This document shows, in pieces, positions 45,474-52,850 of a DNA stretch of 64,000 bases. Location: positions 8,229,501-8,293,500 of the forward strand of contig NZ_CP086136.1 of NCBI RefSeq assembly GCF_017565645.3. The letters run 5' to 3'. A model generated the notes under the pieces. It searched no databases and was not told the DNA's origin. It saw only the letters and a list, made by a program, of their open reading frames with translations. A program made the translations under genes and the position numbers. The stretch is from Bradyrhizobium barranii subsp. barranii. Its GTDB lineage: Bacteria > Pseudomonadota > Alphaproteobacteria > Rhizobiales > Xanthobacteraceae. Every line of letters begins with the position of its first letter. Within the stretch, counting starts at the first letter, position 1.

Positions 45474-45547
45474 ATCAGGGTAAAGGACAACCAGCCCGAG
45501 AGAAGCGCGCAAAAACCAATTCCCACATAAGGCAATGCAAGGCGCAT
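45467..45547 (-). CDS. Very small membrane protein
   Basis: 26 residues, MRLALPYVGIGFCALLSGWL then SFTLIY, a single hydrophobic helix. GGAGGGAATACCCG stands before the ATG at 45547. It overlaps the 3' end of the preceding plus-strand gene by 7 bases. Confidence 0.5.
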   Translation of the reverse strand: MRLALPYVGIGFCALLSGWLSFTLIY

Positions 45548-45668
45548 CGGGTATTCCCTCCGAGACGCGAAATATGCCGTCAGTCTTTCATGGCGGTCGG
45601 CCGACGACAACGAATCTGAAGTTGTATCCTTGCGCTTCTTGCGCCGCGCGCCACCTGCAGCATGAAAG

Positions 45669-45690
45669 AGGCCGCCAACTGAGGCGGCCT
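45669..45690. terminator. Terminator hairpin, twin of 34315
   Basis: AGGCCGCC - AACTGA - GGCGGCCT, directly behind the stop of the small minus-strand gene at 45694. Confidence 0.7.
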
Positions 45691-45693
45691 GCC

Positions 45694-45876
45694 TTAATGC
45701 CTGCTGATCGGCTCAAATCTATCGAGCCTGGTTGCGCCTTCCCAAAGCTCTACCGTGTACCCGTCTACAAGCAATTTGGCTCGCTCCCTAGCCTCCGCCT
45801 CATCGTGTACCTCAAGGTCAACTCGGAGCGTTATGTGCCCCTCATCATCGATTATGTATGCGCGAAACTCTCGCAT
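45694..45876 (-). CDS. Small conserved hypothetical protein (intact paralog of 34337)
   Basis: 60 residues from ATG 45876 (MREFRAYIIDDEGHITLRVD), then LEVHDEAEARERAKLLVDGY and TVELWEGATRLDRFEP. GGGCGGAGTC precedes it. Longer frames upstream are not protein-like. Short alpha/beta fold; the DEAEA--RAK-LVDGY-VELW pattern marks a family abundant in Bradyrhizobium, with unknown function. A terminator follows; the truncated copy at 34337 has the same one. Confidence 0.72.
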   Translation of the reverse strand: MREFRAYIIDDEGHITLRVDLEVHDEAEARERAKLLVDGYTVELWEGATRLDRFEPISRH

Positions 45877-45968
45877 GACTCCGCCCAAAACACCGCCTCG
45901 TTCCGAAGCAGGAACGCTATCGAAACTAGGCGACAATTTCAAACTAGGCCACTGAGCCCGGAAACCGG

Positions 45969-46043
45969 CTAATGAACAAAAATGAGGTATAGGAGGGCTG
46001 CCGCCAGCAGGACGCCCAAAACCGTATTGGCATTGGGACCCAT
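45969..46043 (-). CDS. Very small membrane protein
   Basis: 24 residues: MGPNANTVLGVLLAAALLYL plus IFVH, one transmembrane helix. AGAGGATTCAAAG before the ATG at 46043. A longer open frame to 46187 exists but its extra part is not membrane- or protein-like. Confidence 0.5.
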   Translation of the reverse strand: MGPNANTVLGVLLAAALLYLIFVH

Positions 46044-46317
46044 CTTTGAATCCTCTGCCCGTGGAGGCCCCAGCATCGGGCCGGGGGGCGTGATGATGCT
46101 GGGGCTTCCGGACAGGCTTCTGTCTCGTGGGACCGAGACCGTCACCGCATAACACAAGCCGGGCGCGACATAGACGTTCCCAGCCAAGTTCTAAATCTCC
46201 CCTGCGTGTGGCTGTTTCACACAGCGCGCGCTCGGCCGATCGGGGTCCAGCTGGTGCTACCCCTGCACCGTTGACGTTTTGCGCCGCAGGGATTCTGCCG
46301 AGCCAGAACATCGTGGT

Positions 46318-46405
46318 TTTTGCCAAGTTTTCCCGACGCCCTCGGGCTCGCCGAAGGTAACCTCTAGGCCCCGGCTCATCCCCATTTTAGCTGGGGCCCT
46401 TTTTT
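46318..46405 (+). ncRNA. Candidate small RNA with terminator, copy A
   Basis: From 46321 on, 78 of 79 bases are identical to 47414-47492. Contents: TGCCAAGTTTTCCCGACGCC, the CTCGGGCTCGCCGAAGGTAA segment, then a terminator hairpin GGCCCCGGCTCA with TTAGCTGGGGCC and a T-run. No reading frame is shared convincingly. High conservation of a terminator plus ~45 upstream bases suggests an sRNA or a conserved transcript end. Confidence 0.5.
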
Positions 46406-46546
46406 GGGAACTGTATAGGCGCCCGCACGACGAAAAGTTTCGCAAGAGTTCCTTCACCTTGATCTAGGGATACGGCCGGTGGGCAATAGCGGGAGATCGC
46501 TTCGCATGGAAGATGGCGCTCAGCCGTTACCTCGGATGCGAGATAC

Positions 46547-46738
46547 ATGAAAATGTCAGGCATAACTTTCGTTGTTTACAATCCGCCCCAGCTGGGGCTC
46601 CCGTACCTTGCCGTGATGATTGCACCGAACGGCGAAGTCGTAGCGGTGCCATTCGAAACTCCAGCAGAGGCCGAAAACCACAACATTGAGAGCGCTGCCA
46701 AGACTACGCGCTATGCGCCCGCGAGCAGTCGCGAATGA
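46547..46738 (+). CDS. Small hypothetical protein
   Basis: 63 residues: MKMSGITFVVYNPPQLGLPY, then LAVMIAPNGEVVAVPFETPA and EAENHNIESAAKT. Small alpha/beta pattern with a beta hairpin and a closing helix. Start ATG 46547 or 46553. Ribosome site weak (GATGCGAGATAC). No function known. Confidence 0.55.
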   Translation: MKMSGITFVVYNPPQLGLPYLAVMIAPNGEVVAVPFETPAEAENHNIESAAKTTRYAPASSRE

Positions 46739-47307
46739 CGCCCGCCATCTTGGGGCCAGCCCCGCTCCAAATCCGCCATCCCCACAAACATCCCCGTGGT
46801 GCGGCTGAACCTTTTCGCGCGCATCTCTTAGTGGATATCCGGGATTTTGCTGATTCCTCCCGGGCTGGAAGCCGCCGCCCGCGGTATATTTAAGTGGGCG
46901 GCGTTCATGCGGAATATGCAGCCTGGTGTCACGGTTCCATCGATGCGGCTGAACAAGCACCGCCATCGAAGAAACACCTCAGACAGGATATATCAGCCTG
47001 ATAGCCAAGACGGTCGTAAACGCGCCAAGGGCGATGACAGCAATTTTGAAATGAAGATCCTTATCCAAGCCACTTGCCTCCACTCACTCAGCGGCGTCAG
47101 CCCCTGGCCACTGGCAAACCGGAAAAACCCGGCGGCCCTTGGAGGAGACCGCCGGGCTGATCCGCCGATCACACCACTTCAATGGCTGACAGGCTGAATA
47201 AATGGCGCTGGCTCGTCTGTCCGAATCCCGACAAACCGTCTCGGTTTAGTCGGACGTGTGGCCGACAAGCCACGTCCCCAGCTTGCACTCCCCCTGCCTG
47301 GCTGGAG
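46739..47307. other. Gap with a GC hairpin
   Basis: No gene supported. 47128-47156 contains CCCGGCGG - CCCTTGGAGGAGA - CCGCCGGG, a possible terminator or RNA structure. Confidence 0.4.
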
Positions 47308-47382
47308 CCGCTTGTAGCTCAGTGGTAGAGCGGCTGACCTGTAATCAGTGTGTTGCCGGTTCGAGTCCGGCCACGGGCGCCA
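47308..47382 (+). tRNA. tRNA-like sequence, Thr(TGT)-type anticodon, probably non-functional mosaic
   Basis: 75 bases with D-arm GCTC-AGTGGTA-GAGC, anticodon stem GCTGA/TCAGT (one G-T pair), loop CCTGTAA (anticodon TGT), T-arm GCCGG-TTCGAGT-CCGGC and an encoded CCA. Defects: the acceptor strands CCGCTTG and CACGGGC mismatch at 1-72, 3-70 and 5-68, and position 33 is C instead of the near-universal T. The 5' and 3' acceptor strands look as if taken from different tRNAs. Followed 30 bp later by the copy-B terminator element. Confidence 0.6.
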
Positions 47383-47410
47383 GCAAGCCATCGCGCAGGA
47401 ACATCGCGGC

Positions 47411-47498
47411 TAGTGCCAAGTTTTCCCGACGCCCTCGGGCTCGCCGAAGGTAACCTCTAGGCCCCGGCTCATCCCCATTTGAGCTGGGGCCCTTTTCT
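47411..47498 (+). ncRNA. Candidate small RNA with terminator, copy B
   Basis: Twin of 46318-46405. Here the terminator stem GGCCCCGGCTCA/TGAGCTGGGGCC is perfect except one G-T pair, followed by CCCTTTTCTT. It lies downstream of the tRNA-like sequence. The preceding ~20 bases (GAACATCGCGG) are also shared with copy A. Confidence 0.5.
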
Positions 47499-47654
47499 TC
47501 CGGGACAAGGGTCTCAAGGGGAACGACAAGAGCAGGCGAATATTTGAATCGTCGCTGGCTCGCTGCCAGAGTTGGCGGAGCGGACTCGGCCTACCCCCTT
47601 GATCCCTCCGGAGCCGGGGCCGTTCTCTTCGCCTTCGTAGTATCGGAGTAGCGT

Positions 47655-47931
47655 ATGCGTTCCTCGCCCTCGATCGTGCCAGCCGACCGCCTCGACCGCG
47701 ACATCTATCTGGTGCTTGAAGACTTCGGCGCGCGCCGGTTGCGCCTGGCGGGAAACGGATGAGGCTGACACTAACCTCGAGGGCGTTCTGCAAAATCTCC
47801 TGTCCGGCCAGTACGCCTATCCGCTCCGAATTGTATCTTTCAATGCCGTCGAGGGGTGGTCGCGGGATGCGACTTCCGACGTCGCCGACGCACTGGCCCA
47901 GCGCGCGGCCGACACCGACGCCGAATGCTAA
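47655..47931 (+). pseudogene. DRxxYLVLEDFG-family protein, copy 2 (frameshifted, truncated)
   Basis: Starts MRSSPSIVPADRLDRDIYLV then LEDFGAR. Two bases (TG) present in copy 1 are missing after GGCGCGCG (near 47736). The frame shifts, and GCAWRETDEADTNLEGVLQN continues one frame over, followed by the GQYAYPLRIVSFNAVEGWSR block and a stop at 47931 about 40 residues earlier than copy 1. Confidence 0.65.
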
Positions 47932-48413
47932 AGCTCGAGGTCGGATAGGCTGGGATGATCCGCGGGACGCGGGGCGCTACGGTCCCAATGATACTTGCGC
48001 TCCGATGCCTTGATTGGGAGGTCGTTGATGCACGCGAACCTGCGTCGCATCAGTCCATCTTCGTTGAACTCCCAGTTCTCGTTCCCGTACGAGCGGAACC
48101 AATTTTCCGAGTCGTCGTGCCATTCGTACGCGAAGCGAACGGCGATCCGATTTTCATTGAAGGCCCAGAGCTCCTTTATGAGCCGATAATCCAACTCCTT
48201 AGTCCACTTCCTAGTAAGAAACGCGACGACTTCCGCGCGTCCTTTCGCGAACTCGGCCCGATTTCTCCAATAGGTATCGGTCGAGTACGCCAAGGCGACC
48301 TTTTCTGGGTTGCACGAATTCCAGCCATCCTCGGCCTGCCGTACCTTGATGATGGCGGTTTCACGTGTGAACGGGGGAAAGGGGGGGCGGCTCTCGGACA
48401 TTTGGGGCTCCAT
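47928..48413 (-). CDS. Nuclear transport factor 2 family protein (DUF1348)
   Basis: 161 residues from ATG 48413 ([20 protein letters not shown]). DUF1348 signatures are [74 protein letters not shown] and [21 protein letters not shown] cone-shaped SnoaL-like fold with a ligand pocket; enzymatic role unproven. It overlaps the 3' end of copy 2 by four bases on the other strand. Confidence 0.92.
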   Translation of the reverse strand: MEPQMSESRPPFPPFTRETAIIKVRQAEDGWNSCNPEKVALAYSTDTYWRNRAEFAKGRAEVVAFLTRKWTKELDYRLIKELWAFNENRIAVRFAYEWHDDSENWFRSYGNENWEFNEDGLMRRRFACINDLPIKASERKYHWDRSAPRPADHPSLSDLEL

Positions 48414-48739
48414 TGGCGAGATTAACTAGAGACCTTCACAACAGTTACTCTAGTGGCATCAGGGCGGCCGTCGAGAACCGACCTTGCAAATTTGCACGAT
48501 CCTTTTTGACGCACCCTGTTACCACATTGTCCCGACTTGTCGTCGGGCACGGTGTGCAATCAAGAAGCTGCTCTGGCAGCTAAGCGGAGCCCTCCTTCAG
48601 CACGTGCATTTAACAAACTGCCTGTTTTTCCCGGTGTATCACAACCACGTGCACGAAATTCTTTGGTGAGCCCACGAAACACAGTGGAAACAGGCCAGGC
48701 CTAACGCTCCCCGCTTGGAGTTGAAGAGGGGAGTTCCAA
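48414..48739. other. Gap with no gene supported
   Basis: Short open frames only; no repeat or hairpin of note apart from the start of the leader of the 37-residue ORF at 48740. Confidence 0.35.
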
Positions 48740-48853
48740 ATGACGATTTTCGAAGTGATTGCTGTCGCACTTTCCGCCGGCGTTCTGCTTTCGGCATATG
48801 CCTCAGACCTGGGCGCTGACGTTGTCCTAGCGATTGTCTCCTGCCTTACGTGA
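48740..48853 (+). CDS. Small membrane protein
   Basis: 37 residues: MTIFEVIAVALSAGVLLSAY, then ASDLGADVVLAIVSCLT, one hydrophobic helix and a second weaker one. GAGGGGAGTTCCAA precedes the ATG. Directly before the hairpin array. Confidence 0.5.
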   Translation: MTIFEVIAVALSAGVLLSAYASDLGADVVLAIVSCLT

Positions 48854-48856
48854 TGA

Positions 48857-49210
48857 GAAGGCCCGCCAGCGTGAACCGGCGAGCGCAGTCACAAACCTGT
48901 GGCACGCCCATTGCAAAATTAGCGCTAACTGGGATTTCAGTGCTCAGTTTGAGAATGAGGCGCTGCCGGGACATGTATTTCGAGCTCGGCAGCGTTCTAT
49001 TTTGAGACTAGTGGGACAGCCAGCCATGCGTCATCATCCACTGGTGGGCTCCCGGGAGTGCTAGGCCCGCCAGCGTGCACTGGTGGCCCCTGAAACCTTC
49101 CTAGGTTTCGTGCGTAGGACCTATATCCGAGGTTTTTGTTAGGTCCCATCTCGGGGCTGGAAATGAACACCGCCGCCGGGACATGTATTTGAGCCCGGTG
49201 GCGTATTTCC
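48857..49210. repeat. Alternating two-motif hairpin array (A-B-A'-B')
   Basis: Non-coding region with four repeated hairpins: A at 48858-48885 (GGCCCGCCAGCGTG then an imperfect closing arm), B at 48961-48994 (CGCTGCCGGG, loop ACATGTATTTCGAG, CTCGGCAGCG), A' at 49062-49089 (same GGCCCGCCAGCGTG start, closing CTGGTGGCCC) and B' at 49171-49203 (CGCCGCCGGG, loop ACATGTATTTGAG, CCCGGTGGCG). The stems differ with compensating changes while the loops are conserved. A further small hairpin is at 49092-49109. Confidence 0.6.
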
Positions 49211-49346
49211 TTCTCTGCTTCCTTCTTCTCCTAGCATGCCGTCAGTCGCTCCCAGTCACGCTTCCTGTGCGTTCAGCGCCGCCGCTTCATGCTGCCCCTG
49301 CTTGAACCCGGCTCCTACGCCCGACTCTACTCGGATCTGCTCCTAG

Positions 49347-49802
49347 ATGCCGGCGCCGGTGAAGGCGGCGAAGGTGTCGCGAACACGCGCGGACATAGCC
49401 GACCAAGATCCCACCGTCTCGATGAAGCTGCCGAAACCAGGCCCTGTCGCTGCACCTCATGCAGGCTGCGCTCTCGCCGACACCGACGTCCAGTTTAGCG
49501 AGAGTTCTGAGATCGACGGGGGCGAGATGTTTGCCCATGCTTGCAAGGTCGGGCTCGAAGGCGTCGTCTCCAAGTGCGTGACAGCAATTGTCCGTCGCGA
49601 AGCTGAATTGAGGGTCGGCCAAAAGATGCACGCGGCTTTCGAAGCCCCTGCAAGTCTAATGGCTGGAGCTTCGGGCAATGAAATAGTCCGTCAGTATCGA
49701 CGGCATGTCGCGGCGAATGCGAAGCGACTTGGCGGGCTCAATTCGGGTCGGCGTCGAAAACGTGCGCTCAGGCGGATCGCTGTCCAGACGGAACTAGCTT
49801 AA
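49347..49802 (+). pseudogene. Chimeric remnant: ATP-dependent DNA ligase fragment joined to a small protein family C-terminus
   Basis: In the open frame from 49347, residues ~47-77 (DTDVQFSESSEIDGGEMFAH, then ACKVGLEGVVSK) match the ligase-domain block of LigD-type ligases (--F-EHF---G-E-F--A---GLEGVVSK with motif IV). The frame then leaves that family and reads VGQKMHAAFEAPASL and then YRRHVAANAKRLGG, resembling the end of a short family. Neither part is complete, so a fusion scar is more likely than a gene. Confidence 0.5.
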
Positions 49803-50358
49803 CGGCATTAGGTGAGAGAAACTGACGGATTAAAAGCCGTCAAAGACGTTCGAAGTTGCAAAGGTACGACAGGGGATCAACGAACATGAGATGTCGGCCT
49901 CAGTAAGTGGGACTTTCGGAACGTCGCGCTGCATAGCAGGTTGTCGTCTGGCAACGACCTTGGTCGATCGTCATCCTTGGAGTGTCAGATGAGCAAACGT
50001 AAACCGGCAACGGCGTCAAAGCACGCCCGCCGCCCGAGAATGGTCGCGAAGGCCCAACGGACTGCGCAAGCTATTATCAGGAGCCCGAAAGCGGGCGTTC
50101 CGCCCGTGAGCGCAGATTCGCAGCAAGACGCCCTCCCCGTTAAGAATCCGCTTCTTGTCACGGATGCAGCCTTACAAAATGACTCCAAACAGATGACGGA
50201 AAACAATTCAAAGAGAGGGGTTGATATTCTTTCTTCAGCCAACGCAAACGTGCGAGCTTATCAAGCGCAGCTACTGGAAATGGCACAAACCAACATGCAA
50301 TTTGCTTTTGAATTCGCTCAAAGGCTTGCGATGATTAAGGCGCCCCTAGAATTTCCCG

Positions 50359-51757
50359 GAGCTATGGCGGAATCTGGGTGATGACGGTGTGAGGAAGGCG
50401 GCGTATCGAGGCGGGTGACGAGCCTGCCAGAACCTCTCGAGGAGAGCGATACGCCATGACCGAGACTACCAATGTTCTTGCTTTCCGTCAGCCGTCCGCG
50501 GTTGATGATCCACTGACCGATATCGTTCGTGCCGGCGCGCGGGACCTGCTTGCCAGGGCGATCGAGATCGAGGTTGGCGCGTTTCTGGCCAGCACGGCCA
50601 ATCTGACGCTGCCCGACGGTCGAGCGCGCCTGGTCCGACATGGGCACGGTCCGGTGCGCGAGATTGCGACCGGCATCGGTCCGGTGGAGGTCGCTCGTCC
50701 CAAGGTCCGCGACCGCGGAGCGAGCGGGCCAGGCGACCGCCTCCGCTTCAGTTCGGCAATCCTGCCGCTATGGGCGCGGCGGACGAAGAGCCTGGATGCC
50801 TTGATCCCGGTCCTCTATTTGCGCGGCATCTCGACCGGCGACTTCCAGGAGGCGCTCTCGGCGCTGCTCGGCAAGGATGCGCCGAACCTGTCGCCTTCGG
50901 TGATCGCCGGCCTGAAGGCCGATTGGCAGGTCGAGTACGAACGCTGGCAGAGACGCGATCTGTCGGCGCGTCGCTATGTCTACATCTGGGCCGATGGCGT
51001 GTACCTGCAGGCCCGCATGGAAGATCACAGCGAATGCATGCTGGTGCTGATTGGCACCACGCCGGAAGGCAAGAAGGAGCTGATCGGCTTCCAGGTCGGC
51101 GTGCGCGAGAGCGCGCAGAGCTGGCGCGAACTCCTGATCGACCTGCGGCAACGCGGGTTACGGATTGCCCCGCAACTCGCCATCGGCGACGGCGCCCTCG
51201 GCTTCTGGAAGGCACTGGACGAGGCCTTTCCCGGCACGCGGCACCAACGATGCTGGTGCCATAAAGTGAGCAACGTACTCGACAAGGTCGCCAAATCCGT
51301 GCAGGGCCCCATGAAGAACGACCTGCGGAACATCTATCTGGCCCCACACCGGGCCGAAGCTGAAACCGCGATCGACGTCTTCGTCGAGAAATACCACGTC
51401 AAATACGGACGTGCGGTGGAGTGCCTGATCAAGGATCGCCATGCGCTGCTCGCCTTCTTCGACTTCCCTGCTGAGCACTGGATCCACCTACGCAGCTCGA
51501 ACCCGATCGAGAGCGTCTTCGCCACGGTGCGCCACCGAACGGTGCGGACCAAGGGATCGCTGTCGCAACAAACTGCGAAGCTGATGGTGTTCAAGCTCAT
51601 CGACGCCGCATCGAAGACCTGGCGGCGATTGAAGAGCACGAACCAGTTGCCGAAAGTCATCGCCGGTGTAAAGTTCATCGACGGAATCGAAGTCATTCCG
51701 AACACTGAAAGCCACGCCGCCTGATCAGGCCGCGTCACCCAAAATCAGCCATAGCTC
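50359..51757 (+). mobile_element. Complete IS256-family insertion sequence with 9-bp target duplication
   Basis: 1399 bp. The inverted repeats begin GAGCTATGGC at both ends, with TGGGTGA further in. Direct repeats AATTTCCCG flank it at 50350-50358 and 51758-51766, in line with the 8-9 bp duplications of the family. It carries one intact transposase gene. It interrupts a phasin gene. Confidence 0.95.
50456..51724 (+). CDS. IS256-family transposase (Mutator type)
   Basis: 422 residues, normal for the family. N-terminal region MTETTNVLAFRQPSAVDDPL; DNA-binding part with LARAIEIEVGAFLAS and GPVREIATGIGPVEVARPKV. The Transposase_mut core has the first catalytic Asp in YVYIWADGVYLQARMEDHSE, the second in LAIGDGALGFWKALDEAFPG followed by RHQRCWCHKVSNVLDKV, and the glutamate in HLRSSNPIESVFATVRHRT. 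No disruptions, so it is probably functional. AGGAGAGCGATACGCC precedes the ATG at 50456. Confidence 0.96.
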   Translation: MTETTNVLAFRQPSAVDDPLTDIVRAGARDLLARAIEIEVGAFLASTANLTLPDGRARLVRHGHGPVREIATGIGPVEVARPKVRDRGASGPGDRLRFSSAILPLWARRTKSLDALIPVLYLRGISTGDFQEALSALLGKDAPNLSPSVIAGLKADWQVEYERWQRRDLSARRYVYIWADGVYLQARMEDHSECMLVLIGTTPEGKKELIGFQVGVRESAQSWRELLIDLRQRGLRIAPQLAIGDGALGFWKALDEAFPGTRHQRCWCHKVSNVLDKVAKSVQGPMKNDLRNIYLAPHRAEAETAIDVFVEKYHVKYGRAVECLIKDRHALLAFFDFPAEHWIHLRSSNPIESVFATVRHRTVRTKGSLSQQTAKLMVFKLIDAASKTWRRLKSTNQLPKVIAGVKFIDGIEVIPNTESHAA

Positions 51758-51861
51758 AATTTCCCGGTGTAATCGCAGAATTCACAAACAAGCGGATCGC
51801 CATGTTCCGGAAGCATTCCTCGGAGATGGCTGAACTAAGTACCAAATCGTGGACTTTCTAA

Positions 51862-52334
51862 AAGCCAAGCTCACCCCAATTAAGGACGTTTCCGCTCTGC
51901 ACCGATAGCGGCCTTTCGGATAGTTACTATTGGCCCATGCCCGAACCAGCTAATCGTGTTCAGAGATGCTTCTGAACCCGAAGCGGGACGACGAGAGTAG
52001 TATCAGGCTCTACGTCAGACGTATCCACTGACGCGCAACACCCGCATTGAATAGATCAGCTCTTCAATTCCAGCGAGAAACGACTGCGAGAACTGCGCAT
52101 GCCGGAAGGCTTTCGGGGTGGAGATCGACAAGAACGGCTGGCGCCCACTGAGGCGCGTGTACGGGTGAGTGGCCCCAAGCGCCTCCGGGGCTCGAGAGGA
52201 GCGGAGACGCCGGGACCGCCACGACGCACCGGCTCAAGGCTGGGCGTCGGTAGATATTCTCCGCCCCTGGATTCATCGCAGGCTCTAACAAATGTTGAGC
52301 GTTCGAGATTAACTTTGCCGAGAACTCTTCTCTC
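51862..52334. other. Gap between phasin remnant and copy 3 fragment
   Basis: A degraded dispersed-repeat scrap at 51888-51910 (TTTCCGCTCTGCACCGATAG). The rest has open frames without recognisable family. Confidence 0.4.
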
Positions 52335-52596
52335 ATGTCGGCGGACGAGCCAACCGTCTATCTGGTCGCCAACGACTTTGGACAGGCTGGCCGTGCCTGG
52401 CGCGAAGCCGACCTTGAGACTACGAATCTCGAAACCGTCATTCAAGATCTCCTCGTCGGCGATATTGCAGGTCGATCAAGGTCGTCGCCGTCAACATGGA
52501 GAGCGCTGGTCCGAGAGGGATGTTGCATCGCTGCAATGTGCAACTGAGCGACGTCCCGTCGTATCTCAGGAGTTCACAAGCCTGCGCCTCGTATAG
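52335..52596 (+). pseudogene. DRxxYLVLEDFG-family protein, copy 3 (multiple frameshifts)
   Basis: From ATG 52335: MSADEPTVYLVANDFGQAGR, AWREADLETTNLETVIQDLL, then VGDI, where the frame breaks. Later blocks appear in other frames (a WS-RDVA-type segment ending SLRLV at 52596). Same VYLV--DFG--GRAWREAD--T-NLET pattern as copies 1 and 2. It ends three bases before the ligase remnant. Confidence 0.6.
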
Positions 52597-52598
52597 CG

Positions 52599-52800
52599 AT
52601 GGCCTTCCAACGGAAAAAGCTGGAAGCGCATGGCATCAAGGCGCCGTTTCCCGTTTCGTGCAGCCGGCACTCGCCTCCGCGATCGAGCGATGGATTCACG
52701 AAATCAAGTTCGACGGCTATCGGGCGCAGGTCCAGATGCCCACGAAGTCGTCAAGGTCTTCACGCGGTGCGGCCACGGGCTGGACCTGTCGCATCCCTAG
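52599..52800 (+). pseudogene. ATP-dependent DNA ligase, N-terminal remnant
   Basis: MAFQRKKLEAHGIKAPFP in one frame, then RFVQPALASAIERWIHEIKF and DGYRAQVQ in the next, and HEVVKVFTRCGH in a third, ending at 52800. HEIKFDGYR contains the adenylation lysine motif (K-DG-R) of LigD/DNA ligase family. Two frameshifts and loss of the remaining ~250 codons. A second ligase scrap lies at ~49480-49580. Confidence 0.65.
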
Positions 52801-52850
52801 CCGCTTGCGCCGTCGGCCGATCGCGACCATGGTAACGAAGAGGAGCGCTC

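Larger units (their letters stand above)
49989..51861 (+). pseudogene. Phasin family protein gene interrupted by an IS256 element
   Basis: The 5' part (49989-50358) encodes MSKRKPATASKHARRPRMVA followed by a phasin core (ANVRAYQAQLLEMAQTNMQF, AFEFAQRLAMIKAPLEFPG). The 3' part (51758-51861) continues VIAEFTNKRIAMFRKHSSEM and AELSTKSWTF-stop. Removing the IS and one copy of the 9-bp target duplication restores one open frame of about 157 residues with no mutation. Phasins coat polyhydroxyalkanoate granules. The insertion is therefore recent. The truncated protein reads a few extra codons into the IS and stops at 50381. Confidence 0.88.

Noticed and set aside
46127..47453. Two open frames ending in the same basic peptide (AKFSRRPRARRR)
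   Set aside because: The shared end comes from the duplicated sRNA-like unit read in one frame; upstream parts differ completely and have no ribosome sites.
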